A stretch of 64,000 nucleotides of DNA from Acidobacteriota bacterium (GTDB taxonomy: Bacteria > Acidobacteriota > Terriglobia > Terriglobales > Acidobacteriaceae). This document shows positions 55,869 through 64,000 of this stretch, one piece after another. The notes under the pieces were generated by a model. It saw only the letters and a program-made list of their open reading frames with translations. It did no database searches and had not been told where the DNA came from. Each line of letters begins with the position of its first letter. The first letter of the stretch is position 1. Both the position numbers and the translations under genes were made by a program. The DNA lies in contig JAJYSV010000006.1 of the NCBI GenBank assembly GCA_021793405.1, positions 1-64,000 of the forward strand, read 5' to 3'.

Positions 55869-56522
55869 TTATCGGCGCGACGCTTCAGAATGGTGCGGAA
55901 GAATTTTCGCCAGCAGGCTGCGTAAAGCATTCCCACGATGGCTGATCGGGTGCTTCTGTTCCAGGCTGATTTCAGCCATCGTCCGATCTAGCTCGGGCAA
56001 ATAAAAAAGAGGGTCGTAGCCAAACCCGCCCATGCCGCGCGGAGCCTTGAGAATGGTTCCTTCCACGGCGCCATGCCCCACTGCAATGCATGCTCCATCG
56101 CGGGCAGCCGCCAGCACGCAACGATACCGAGCACTGCGCTGATCCTTCGCCACTCCTTGCATATTTTGCAGGAGTAATAAGTTATTGCGCTGGTCATCGG
56201 TCAGGGCGCGGCCGTGATCCCCAGCGAACCCCGCGTCTGCGGCGTAGCGGGCGGAGCGCACACCGGGCGCACCGTGCAACGCGTCTACTTCCAGGCCCGA
56301 ATCGTCCGCCAGCACAATGCAGCCAGGGGCGTGCCGGCTGTATTCGATCGCCTTGCTGCGAGCATTCTCTTCAAACGTGGCCCCGGTTTCCGGCGGCGGT
56401 TCGATGTTTTCCATTCCACGCAGGGAGACGAATTCAACTTCTCCGGCATGTCGTTCGGCAGCGGTGGCGAAATCGCGCAGCTTGCCGGGATTCGTGGTCG
56501 CTACGTGCAGTGTGAGAGGCAT
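55869..56522 (-). CDS. rdgB: Non-canonical purine NTP pyrophosphatase (ITPase/RdgB)
   Basis: A 217-residue house-cleaning enzyme hydrolysing ITP, dITP and XTP. Motifs: LHVATTNPGKLRDF, GATFEENARSKAI, VLADDSGLEVDAL, APGVRSARYAAD, APRGMGGFGYDPLFYLPE and HPISHRGNALR. Length is normal. Located seven bases after the small exported protein gene on the same strand. Confidence 0.97.
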   Translation of the reverse strand: MPLTLHVATTNPGKLRDFATAAERHAGEVEFVSLRGMENIEPPPETGATFEENARSKAIEYSRHAPGCIVLADDSGLEVDALHGAPGVRSARYAADAGFAGDHGRALTDDQRNNLLLLQNMQGVAKDQRSARYRCVLAAARDGACIAVGHGAVEGTILKAPRGMGGFGYDPLFYLPELDRTMAEISLEQKHPISHRGNALRSLLAKILPHHSEASRR

Positions 56523-56529
56523 CCCGCGT

Positions 56530-56865
56530 TTATTTGCCCGGCGCTACAGAGGCAACTTGTATCGTCGTTCCGGAAAGGGTGCCCTTGACCACAGCCGGCG
56601 CGCCCGCCAACGCATACAGCTCTTTCTTTACCTCGGGGCTGGCTTGCAGCGTATACACTTTGTCGCCGACCACCAGCGCATAAGGAGAGCCCATGCCAAC
56701 GCATTCCCGCGTGCATTTTGCCGCGCTCGCGCCGGCCATCATGTGTTTCGCGCCGCACATCTGGTCGCTGACGACCCCTTTCAGTGTGGTGGTTTGGGCA
56801 ATGGCAAGTCCGCCGCTCAGCAGGCCGGCGAGGACGAATGTGGTCAACGTTCGTGAGAGTTTCAT
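56530..56865 (-). CDS. Small exported protein of unknown function
   Basis: A 111-residue protein with a signal peptide (MKLSRTLTTFVLAGLLSGGL, cleavage near AIAQ) and a small domain with four Cys/Met-rich positions (VVSDQMCGAKHMM, KCTRECVGMGSPYALV). Similar short exported proteins are frequent in acidobacteria; metal binding is conceivable. It is upstream of rdgB in the same direction. Confidence 0.8.
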   Translation of the reverse strand: MKLSRTLTTFVLAGLLSGGLAIAQTTTLKGVVSDQMCGAKHMMAGASAAKCTRECVGMGSPYALVVGDKVYTLQASPEVKKELYALAGAPAVVKGTLSGTTIQVASVAPGK

Positions 56866-56952
56866 CGAGGCTCCCTTTCAGTTTCAGCGATCGGCTCCGC
56901 ATGGCAGCGAGAACCGGCGTGAGAGTGTTTAGTATAACGGTGGAATCGGAGG

Positions 56953-57666
56953 TCAGGGAAGAAATGGTAGCAGGGGACAGCCATCGCAGCGCGGGGTGGT
57001 GCCGCAGTGGCGTTTGCCTACTTCGACAATCAGCGCGTGGAGTTCATTGGCGTGGCGGGCGGTTTCTTCGCGGGTACGGCTCGCAATGGCAGCATCGCCC
57101 AGGGCCTGCAACTCCGCGTACCGCGCATTTGCCGCGACCAGTTCATGCCGGGTCGCCACTCGTCGGAAGTATTCATCCACAACAAAAATCGGATGTCCCA
57201 ACGCGTAGAGAAGAATCGCGTCGGCAGTTTCGGGTCCGACGCCGGGAAGCGCCAGAAGCTGGACACGAACGACCGCCGTTGGCTGGCTCGCCATCTGTTC
57301 GAGCGAGCCATCGTAATGCTCATCTAAAAATCGCACGAAAGTCTTGATGGAGGCTGCCTTGCGCACAACAAAACCCGATGGCCGAATCAATTCGCGCAGC
57401 GTCTCTTCTCGAATGCCACGAATGCCTTCCACTGTCAGCATATTCGCCTGTCGCAGGTTGGTGATGGAACGCTCCACGCTGCGCCATGCCGTGGCCTGCG
57501 TCAGGTACGCTCCAAGCACCACCTCAAACGCAGTATCGGCTGGCCACCACTTGCGGGTTCCGTAGGCAGCCAGCAGCGCGATGTACATGGCGCGCAGAGT
57601 TTCCTCCGGTCCAAGGGCAGGACTGGAATTACGCGAAGTCTTCCGGTTGCGACGGGTCCTAGCCAT
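56953..57666 (-). CDS. HhH-GPD base-excision DNA glycosylase (EndoIII/MagIII-like)
   Basis: A 237-residue helix-hairpin-helix glycosylase: [20 protein letters not shown] followed by [12 protein letters not shown]. The catalytic Asp (Asp164) is present. The position of the EndoIII catalytic Lys reads Glu146, so lyase activity is unlikely; monofunctional alkyl-base glycosylases of the MagIII type are the closest reading. The C-terminal cluster region has only three Cys (221, 227, 230) and lacks the fourth, because the protein ends shortly after. Confidence 0.88.
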   Translation of the reverse strand: MARTRRNRKTSRNSSPALGPEETLRAMYIALLAAYGTRKWWPADTAFEVVLGAYLTQATAWRSVERSITNLRQANMLTVEGIRGIREETLRELIRPSGFVVRKAASIKTFVRFLDEHYDGSLEQMASQPTAVVRVQLLALPGVGPETADAILLYALGHPIFVVDEYFRRVATRHELVAANARYAELQALGDAAIASRTREETARHANELHALIVEVGKRHCGTTPRCDGCPLLPFLP

Positions 57667-57714
57667 TTCACATGCGCTGGCAGCACGCCAACTCTTCTCA
57701 GTATCCTATGTTGC

Positions 57715-58149
57715 ATGAAGGTACATACAGAATACTTGCAGATGCAGACCACTGAGCGACGCGAGATCGTCCACATTACTCCGCAGGTCGAGGAAATTGT
57801 TCGCCGCAGCGGGATTCAGGATGGGCTATGTTTTGTTTCGCCGATGCACATCACCGCCGCGGTGTACGTCAACGACCTGGAAGAAGGTCTGATTGAAGAC
57901 ATCATGGAATGGCTGGACAAGCTGGCGCCCGTGGGACCGGATTACAGACATCACCAGACCGGCGAAGACAACGGAGATGCCCATCTGAAATCGCTGCTGC
58001 TGCACCATGAAACCACGCTGCCCATCACCGGGGGCAAACTCGATCTGGGCCCATGGCAGCGCGTATTTTATGCGGAGTTCGATGGACAGCGGCGCAAACG
58101 CGTCATCGTCAAAGCGATGGGAATAACGGAATCCGGCAAGGCGAAGTAG
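57715..58149 (+). CDS. YjbQ family protein (secondary thiamine-phosphate synthase type)
   Basis: A 144-residue protein of the YjbQ/UPF0047 family: [40 protein letters not shown] and [19 protein letters not shown] are the conserved blocks, with His/Asp/Glu residues. Some members have weak thiamine-phosphate synthase activity; the main function is unknown. The ATG has no Shine-Dalgarno and may be near the transcription start. Confidence 0.95.
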   Translation: MKVHTEYLQMQTTERREIVHITPQVEEIVRRSGIQDGLCFVSPMHITAAVYVNDLEEGLIEDIMEWLDKLAPVGPDYRHHQTGEDNGDAHLKSLLLHHETTLPITGGKLDLGPWQRVFYAEFDGQRRKRVIVKAMGITESGKAK

Positions 58150-58160
58150 GCTCCAAGGGA

Positions 58161-59924
58161 TCAGCCGACCACGGCGAGTTCTTCTTCCAGCATCTGCTTC
58201 TCATGCAGCTCGGTGTAATAGCCGTTGCGCGCGATCAACTCGTCGTGGGTGCCCAGCTCGACGATGGAACCGTTGACAAGGACGGCGATCTGATCGGCAT
58301 GGCGTACGGTCGAGACGCGATGAGAAATAAAAATCGTGGTGCGGCCGCGCATGGCTTCTGCCAGGCCGCTGAGAATGCGCTCTTCCGTATAGGTATCGAC
58401 GTTCGACAGTGCGTCGTCGAGGATCAGGATGCGAGGATCGCGCACCAGGGCCCGCGCGATGGCAGTGCGCTGCTTTTGCCCGCCGGACAAGGTAATGCCG
58501 CGTTCGCCCACCAGGGTGTCAAATCCCTTCGGAAACTGGAGAATTTCATCGCGGATATGTGCGGTGCCAGCAGCTTTCAGAATTTCTTCCTCCGGGGCGC
58601 CCGGAGCCCCAAAGGCAATATTCTCGCGGATCGATTGACTGAAAAGGAATGTTTCCTGCGGAACAAACCCGATGGCACGCCGTTCCGTTGCCAACGGATA
58701 ATCCATGACAGAATGGCCATCCAGCAAGAGCATTCCTCGTTCCACCTCGAGCAGCCGGGGTATGAGCCGCACCAGCGTGGTTTTGCCGGCGCCGGTCGGT
58801 CCAACGATCGCGAAACTGCTGCCCGCCGGAATCCGGAGACTGATGTTGCGCAGTACCGGCGCGGCGCCGTTGTCATACGTGAAGCTCAAGTTGCGAAATT
58901 CAATGTCGCCAATAATTTCCGCCGTCATCGGCCCGGCCGCGGGCAACGTAGCGTCTGAGATAGATGGCACCGCAATGAGAATCTCATGGATACGCGTGAC
59001 GGACGCCGTGCCGCGCTGTACCAGGTTCACCACCCAGCCGAGCGCGATCACCGGCCAGGTCAGCATGGCCATATACGTGGTGAAAGCAACAAATGCGCCC
59101 ACGGAAATCCTGTGCGAGATGACTTCATGGCCGCCTACCAGCAGGACCACGACAAGAGACAATCCGAGCATGAATTCCAGCGTCGGCCACAGCATTCCCA
59201 TCAGCCGAACCAACAGCAACGCGCGCCGAATGTACTCCGCATTGGCCTGCTCGAAGGCACGGATCTCCGCGTCCTCCTGGGCGAAGGCTCGTACCAGGCG
59301 TGCACCGGCAACATTCTCCTGCACCTGCGCGGAGATGTCGGAGTACATGGCCTGGATGCGCTCGAAGCGCTCGTGTATTCTGCGTCCAAAATACTGCACG
59401 AGAATGCTGGCCGCCGGCAATGGCACAAATGCCAGCAGAGTGAGCCACGGACTGATGCGAATCATAAAAACTAGCGCGCCCACCGTGAACAGCAGCGTGT
59501 TCGCGCTATACATGATGGCTGGACCCAGCAGCATGCGAACGGCGTTCAGATCGTTGGTCGCACGCGCCATGATATCGCCGGTGCGATTTTCCTGAAAGTA
59601 CGAGGGAGATTGCCGTTCGAGAACTTGGAACAGGTCATTGCGAATATCGTACTCAATATCGCGCGAGATGCCGATGAGAACCCAGCGTGTCAGAAAAAGA
59701 AAGATGCCCTTCGACAGCGCGACAGCGATCAACAGTCCGGCGTACAAAAGAATGCCGCGGTAGCTCATGTGCTGCGTCATGTCGTCGATCGCACGACGAA
59801 TGACTTCAGGGAACATGACCCAGATGGCATTGCTGCAAATCGCGAAGAAGCCGCCAACCGCAAATCCGCGACGGTAGCGCCGCATGTAGGGAAACAGGGG
59901 CCGCAGGTTTTCGAGCAGAGTCAA
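58161..59924 (-). CDS. ABC exporter, fused membrane and ATPase domains
   Basis: A 587-residue half-transporter: six spans (residues about 20-300), then the nucleotide-binding domain with Walker A GPTGAGKTTLVRL (about 374), signature LSGGQKQR (about 480) and Walker B ILILDDALSNVD (about 503). It resembles MsbA/LmrA-type multidrug or lipid exporters; the substrate is not readable. It begins at a TTG preceded by GGAAGG. It lies upstream of nothing co-directional except yjbQ on the other strand; the LptFG gene precedes it by 101 bases on the same strand. Confidence 0.95.
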   Translation of the reverse strand: MTLLENLRPLFPYMRRYRRGFAVGGFFAICSNAIWVMFPEVIRRAIDDMTQHMSYRGILLYAGLLIAVALSKGIFLFLTRWVLIGISRDIEYDIRNDLFQVLERQSPSYFQENRTGDIMARATNDLNAVRMLLGPAIMYSANTLLFTVGALVFMIRISPWLTLLAFVPLPAASILVQYFGRRIHERFERIQAMYSDISAQVQENVAGARLVRAFAQEDAEIRAFEQANAEYIRRALLLVRLMGMLWPTLEFMLGLSLVVVLLVGGHEVISHRISVGAFVAFTTYMAMLTWPVIALGWVVNLVQRGTASVTRIHEILIAVPSISDATLPAAGPMTAEIIGDIEFRNLSFTYDNGAAPVLRNISLRIPAGSSFAIVGPTGAGKTTLVRLIPRLLEVERGMLLLDGHSVMDYPLATERRAIGFVPQETFLFSQSIRENIAFGAPGAPEEEILKAAGTAHIRDEILQFPKGFDTLVGERGITLSGGQKQRTAIARALVRDPRILILDDALSNVDTYTEERILSGLAEAMRGRTTIFISHRVSTVRHADQIAVLVNGSIVELGTHDELIARNGYYTELHEKQMLEEELAVVG

Positions 59925-60025
59925 AGCGATGCCTTCCAGGTTTCATTGTAGCCAAGACGCATCGCTGCCGGGGAAATGAAGGTGATGTCTAGAAGTGGAG
60001 ACGCGTCTGCCGTGACCCGCTTTGC

Positions 60026-62461
60026 TTATGTCGGCGTGCGCAACAGAAGATATCCGCCGACCAGGCCAAACAGCAAATCCGGCGACCATGCGGCCAGCAC
60101 GGCGGGCAAGGTGTTCACGTTCCCCATGGCCTCAAACAATCCCGCACACACCCAGTATGCAATGGCCACGCCGATCGCGACAGCGACGCCCGTCAGAGAC
60201 CCGCGCCGGCCCATGGAAAGCGAAAATGGAACCGCAAGGATCGCCATGACAAGGGTGACCAGCGGATAGGCGATTTTCTTGTTCAGTTGTACGCGCAAGG
60301 GTAACGTGTCAAAGCCGCTCTGGCTCAGGTCGTGGACGTAATGGGCCAACTCAGAGAAGGTCATTTCTGACGACTGAAGGTCTTCCTTCTTGAAGTAACC
60401 CGGTGACTCGGTAATGGCGGGAAATACCTGTGAAGTAAATGTCTGATAGGAAGCGATGGTGCCGCCATTGAAGGTCCTTTCCCATCCCTTCTCAAAAATC
60501 CATTGGCGTTGCTGCGGGTCCCAGACCACGTTGGACGCGAAAATGCGGCCGGCAAGAACAAAACTATTCGGCTGAAATTCCAACACCGTCAAATTGGCGA
60601 ATCGATTGTTTGCGGAATCGAAATACTCGTAATAGAAGATGCGCGCGCCTTCCTCGGGCTTGGTTTTTCCAAATACCCATTCGCGGTCGGGGCGCAGAAA
60701 AGTACGGGGCGGCTTGCCTTTGATTTCGCTGCGCAGCGCTTCCTGCCTGCGATTGGCATTCGGCAGATAAAACTGGTCGAAGGTGAACATCAAGACGGAG
60801 AGCGTGGCGGCGATGAAGAAAATTGGCACCACAGCACGGTAGAGACTGATGCCCGTGGCTTTCATGGCGGTCAGTTCGCTGGAACGATTCAGCGTCCCAA
60901 TGGTCGCCAGCACCGCGATTAGCACGCTCAATGGAGTGATGCTGTAGATCATGCTTGGCGTCAGGTTCAGCAGATATTCACCGACGACCTCCAGCGAAGC
61001 ATGATTCCGGATGATGTCGCTGAGTAATTCAAACAGAGAAAAAATCAGTGACAGCATCACGAAACTGATTTCCACCAGGAGAAAACTGCCGACAAACGAG
61101 CGCAGCACGTAATCATCGAGAATCAGCGGAAACCCTTCATGCAGGCGCCGCCGAGGAAGGGCATCGAACACAGTATCGGCTGTGGGGTCGGTTTTGCGGC
61201 GGAGAACTTTGCGCACTTTTTCGCCCAGCCCCACGGCCGGAAAACTAAGGGTGCCGCGCGACATCTGATAGAGCAGCAACAATCCAGCCATGCCGAACAA
61301 CAGATTCGCTCCCCACACGCCGAGCAGTACGGGAATCTTTTGCTGTTTTGCCAATGCCATGCCAGTGGAAGATAGAAAGTAATAGATAAAAACCAGAAAA
61401 ATCGTGAGCACAAAACCCATGCTCTTGCCGCCCCGCCGGGAAGATAAACCCAGGGGGACACCGATCAACATCAGTACCAGACATGCTGTCGGATAGGCGA
61501 AACGCTTCTGCATTTCAATCTGGTACCAGCGGCCATCCGCGGAATGAGAGCGCACGAACAGTTCACGGTTGGACATGGCCAGAATCGGCACGTCGCTATG
61601 TCCGATGCGGACCGTATCCTGGCCGCCGCTGCTCACCTGGATCGGCAGGTCTGTTTCCGCAAAGGTGGAGATGTTGTAGACGCCCGGATCGTTCGCAGGC
61701 ATGTCATGTTGTTCGCCGTCGCGCAGCCGCATCCGCAGGTCGTGGTGCTCCCCACTCACTACAGTCGCTTGCTGCGCCATAGTGATTCTTGGAGACGCGG
61801 GATCGCTGATATCCGCAAGAAACACATGCGACCAGACCGAGGCGCGGCGACCCATGCGGACATCCTGTACATAGAGAATCGAGTTGCGAAAATCCTCATA
61901 GAAAACTCGCGGTTGCACCTGGAAAGTCGCCTGCGAATCACGCAGGGAGTTTTCCACTTGCAACATGGCGGTCGTTGCCTTGGGCGCCAGGTAGAGAGAG
62001 TTAAACAGTCCAAGGAACCATGCTCCCACGCCGACAATCGCCACAATGCGAACGAACTGAAACACGCCGAAGCCGCAGGCGCGCATGGCGGTCACTTCGC
62101 TGTCCGCTGCCAGGCGACTGAGCCCCAACAAAACTCCCACTAACACCGCCATCGGGATGGTAACGGTCAAAGAATTCGGCAGCGTAAAGACGACCAGTTT
62201 CAGAACGCTGGCCGGGGACGCGCCGTCCTGCACGACCAACTCCAAAATCTGTACCAACTGGGGCATGAACAGGACAAAGGTGAACAACGCCATCCCCACA
62301 AGTGTGTGGGAGAGGACTTCGCCGAGAATGTAGCGTGTCAGGATGCGCACAGTCGTTGTCTTAATAGTTCTGCGAATTTTCCGGCCGCAGTCGCGCGCCT
62401 TGGATACCTCAAGTGTAGCGCCAGAGGCTTCGGCATCGCTTTGCACAATACAGCATTTCAT
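60026..62461 (-). CDS. Fused LptF-LptG lipopolysaccharide export permease
   Basis: An 811-residue protein that contains two LptF/LptG-type permease units in one chain. Unit 1 starts at RILTRYILGEVLSHTLVGMA and ends near 400; unit 2 starts near residue 462 at LILDDYVLRSFVGSFLLVEI and ends near 800, each with N-terminal spans, a periplasmic beta-jellyroll and C-terminal spans. In LPS export, LptF and LptG work as separate subunits with LptB2; fusion as one protein is found in acidobacteria (recalled). The ATG at 62461 follows AGGG; a GTG at 62350 would remove an atypical 37-residue N-terminus. Confidence 0.9.
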   Translation of the reverse strand: MKCCIVQSDAEASGATLEVSKARDCGRKIRRTIKTTTVRILTRYILGEVLSHTLVGMALFTFVLFMPQLVQILELVVQDGASPASVLKLVVFTLPNSLTVTIPMAVLVGVLLGLSRLAADSEVTAMRACGFGVFQFVRIVAIVGVGAWFLGLFNSLYLAPKATTAMLQVENSLRDSQATFQVQPRVFYEDFRNSILYVQDVRMGRRASVWSHVFLADISDPASPRITMAQQATVVSGEHHDLRMRLRDGEQHDMPANDPGVYNISTFAETDLPIQVSSGGQDTVRIGHSDVPILAMSNRELFVRSHSADGRWYQIEMQKRFAYPTACLVLMLIGVPLGLSSRRGGKSMGFVLTIFLVFIYYFLSSTGMALAKQQKIPVLLGVWGANLLFGMAGLLLLYQMSRGTLSFPAVGLGEKVRKVLRRKTDPTADTVFDALPRRRLHEGFPLILDDYVLRSFVGSFLLVEISFVMLSLIFSLFELLSDIIRNHASLEVVGEYLLNLTPSMIYSITPLSVLIAVLATIGTLNRSSELTAMKATGISLYRAVVPIFFIAATLSVLMFTFDQFYLPNANRRQEALRSEIKGKPPRTFLRPDREWVFGKTKPEEGARIFYYEYFDSANNRFANLTVLEFQPNSFVLAGRIFASNVVWDPQQRQWIFEKGWERTFNGGTIASYQTFTSQVFPAITESPGYFKKEDLQSSEMTFSELAHYVHDLSQSGFDTLPLRVQLNKKIAYPLVTLVMAILAVPFSLSMGRRGSLTGVAVAIGVAIAYWVCAGLFEAMGNVNTLPAVLAAWSPDLLFGLVGGYLLLRTPT

Positions 62462-62541
62462 TCATGCTACCCTGTCCCGTGGCCTCTATAGATAGCTGCA
62501 TCATTACGTTTGGAATACGCACCGGAACGAGGAGCGTCCGA

Positions 62542-64000
62542 ATGAAATTTGAGTCGTCCAGGAATTTTTATGCCTATTTCAGTCTCTGCATTTTTCTCGC
62601 GACCTCGGTGCTTGCCGCTCACGCGCAGAGCGCGCAGATTTCGCCGTCGTCGGTAACTCACGGCATCGCCGTAGCCAACATGGATCGCTCGATCACGCCG
62701 GGGGACAATTTCTACCTCTATGCCAATGGCGACTGGATCCAGCGCACCGTGATTCCAGCGGACCGCGCCGCGGTCGGAGTTTTCTCCACGCTCGATGACG
62801 TGGCGAATAAGAATACCGCGGCGCTCATTCAGGAGGCCGCTAAATCCAATGCTCCCGCGGGCTCGAATACACGCAAAATCGCCGACCTCTATAACTCCTA
62901 CATGAACGAAGCTGCGATCGAGGCCAAGGGGCTGGCGCCGCTGCATCCGCAGCTTACCGCGATCGCTGCCATCCAAACGAAGCGCGAATTAGCGCGTGCC
63001 CTGGGCGAAAGCCTCCGCGCCGACGTCGATCCACTCAACAACACAAATTTCCATACGGCCAACCTCTTCGGGTTGTGGGTCGCTCCTGGCTTCAACGATT
63101 CCGACCACTACACCGCATACCTTCTGCAAGGAGGTCTGGAGTTGCCGGACCGCGAATACTATCTGAACGACAGTGCCCACATGAAGGAGATTCAGGCGAA
63201 GTATCAGACGCATGTTTCGGCAATGTTCCGGCTCGCCGGGTTCGACGACGCGGATGGACGCGCCGCTCGCGTCATTGCCCTGGAGCATGCGATCGCGGAG
63301 ACCCACACCAGCCTGGCGGATGACGAAGACATCCACAAAGCGAACAACACATGGAAGCATTCGGATTTTTCCGCGAAAGCTCCTGGTTTGGACTGGGCGG
63401 AGTATTTCAGCGGCGCCGGACTTACGCAGCAGGCGAGCTTCATCGTGTGGCAGCCGAATGCGTTCACCGGTGAGGCTGCGCTGGTCGCATCCACTCCTGT
63501 AGACACATGGAAAGACTGGCTCGCATACCACGCGATCGAAAATTATGCCGGAGTACTGCCGAAACCCCTGGCGGATGAGGAGTTCGCCTTCTTTGGCAAA
63601 ACGCTGACGGGCGTGCCCCAGCAGCGTCCACGTTGGCAGCGCGGTGTGCGCCTGGTCGACGATTTGCTGGGCGACGCTGTGGGGAAAATTTACGCGCAAC
63701 GCTATTTCTCGCCGCCAGCGAAGGCGGAAGCGCAGGCCATGGTGGCCAACATCATCGCGGCCTATCGAGTGCGCATCGAAGCGTTACCGTGGATGGCGCC
63801 CGCAACTAAGGCGGAGGCGGAAGCGAAGCTCACTACCCTCTATGTGGGCGTCGGATATCCGGAAACTTGGCACAGCTATGCCGGCTATGATGTCAGGCCG
63901 GATGATATTTTCGGCAACATCCGGCGCGCTGCCTTGTTTCACTATCACCAGCAGGTCGAACGGCTGGGCAAGCCAGTTGATCGCAAGGAGTGGAGCATGA
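62542..64000 (+). CDS. M13-family (PepO/neprilysin-like) metallopeptidase, 3' end outside the window
   Basis: The frame from the ATG at 62542 stays open to the window end (486 codons). A signal peptide (FYAYFSLCIFLATSVLAAHA) precedes the M13 N-terminal domain: MDRSITPGDNFYLYANGDWI, VFSTLDDVANKNTAAL, LELPDREYYLN, and TLTGVPQQRPRWQRGVRLVD. The catalytic HExxH region should be beyond the window. It would cleave peptides in the periplasm. GAGG lies about eleven bases upstream. The gene is divergent from lptFG. Confidence 0.93.
   Translation, partial: MKFESSRNFYAYFSLCIFLATSVLAAHAQSAQISPSSVTHGIAVANMDRSITPGDNFYLYANGDWIQRTVIPADRAAVGVFSTLDDVANKNTAALIQEAAKSNAPAGSNTRKIADLYNSYMNEAAIEAKGLAPLHPQLTAIAAIQTKRELARALGESLRADVDPLNNTNFHTANLFGLWVAPGFNDSDHYTAYLLQGGLELPDREYYLNDSAHMKEIQAKYQTHVSAMFRLAGFDDADGRAARVIALEHAIAETHTSLADDEDIHKANNTWKHSDFSAKAPGLDWAEYFSGAGLTQQASFIVWQPNAFTGEAALVASTPVDTWKDWLAYHAIENYAGVLPKPLADEEFAFFGKTLTGVPQQRPRWQRGVRLVDDLLGDAVGKIYAQRYFSPPAKAEAQAMVANIIAAYRVRIEALPWMAPATKAEAEAKLTTLYVGVGYPETWHSYAGYDVRPDDIFGNIRRAALFHYHQQVERLGKPVDRKEWSM

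Overview
The window looks like a chromosomal segment of an acidobacterium of the Terriglobia/Acidobacteriaceae type. This is inferred from gene content and cannot be proven here. The pointers are moderately GC-rich DNA, a fused LptF-LptG permease, a DUF6338 protein, two DUF4382 lipoproteins, GH30 and other secreted proteins, SCO1, a complete Anbu cluster, and dispersed GTCATTCTGAGC-type intergenic repeats.

Region by region. 1-7000: a conjugative-mobilisation module in the TrwA-TrwB-TrwC order (ribbon-helix-helix accessory protein, VirD4/TraD coupling protein, MOBF relaxase-helicase), with a DUF2158 protein and a secreted protein placed between coupling protein and relaxase. No type IV secretion genes are visible. 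7019-12387: the Anbu system, made of a minus-strand operon (transglutaminase, circularly permuted ATP-grasp, alpha-E protein, second transglutaminase) divergent from the proteasome-like Anbu protease. 12453-19492: a start-less relic ORF, a MerR/TPR protein, DUF6338, gatB-GNAT, a DinB relic, DinB-purD and DUF1810. 19568-25020: secreted proteins, a GH30 glycosidase, a VOC protein, a brnTA toxin-antitoxin pair and small exported proteins. 25365-35152: aconitase, an adenosine-deaminase-family enzyme coupled to an APC permease, a 51-residue basic protein, and a PcrA/UvrD helicase. 35265-43028: LOG, then a LysR-TauE/SafE-YedZ-like-DUF971 cluster that may concern sulfur or redox, a pseudogene/paralogue pair, a BaiN-type flavoprotein, DUF3565 and SCO1. 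43189-48053: icd-mdh, an SDR, and two cyclophilins (one cytoplasmic, one exported). 48370-51714: tandem DUF4382 lipoproteins. 52191-55856: sdhCAB behind a good sigma70-like promoter. 55869-64000: ITPase, a small exported protein, a HhH-GPD glycosylase, YjbQ, an ABC exporter, LptFG, and the start of an M13 metallopeptidase cut by the window end.

Common threads. TCA-cycle genes (acnA, icd, mdh, sdhCAB) are spread over three loci in the window rather than forming one operon. The least understood set of genes that appears to act together is the Anbu cluster: a predicted peptide-ligating ATP-grasp enzyme, transglutaminase-fold proteins and a self-compartmentalising protease. Several loci lack Shine-Dalgarno sequences, and at brnT and gatB a -10 element sits where it would give a leaderless mRNA. 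Four decayed or broken genes are visible: a start-less ORF at 12453, a DinB fragment at 16781, a doubly frameshifted secreted protein at 38944, and possibly a mobile module cut by the left window edge.

All calls come from reading the sequence; no database search was run. Start codons were adjusted by Shine-Dalgarno position, gene overlap and expected N-termini.
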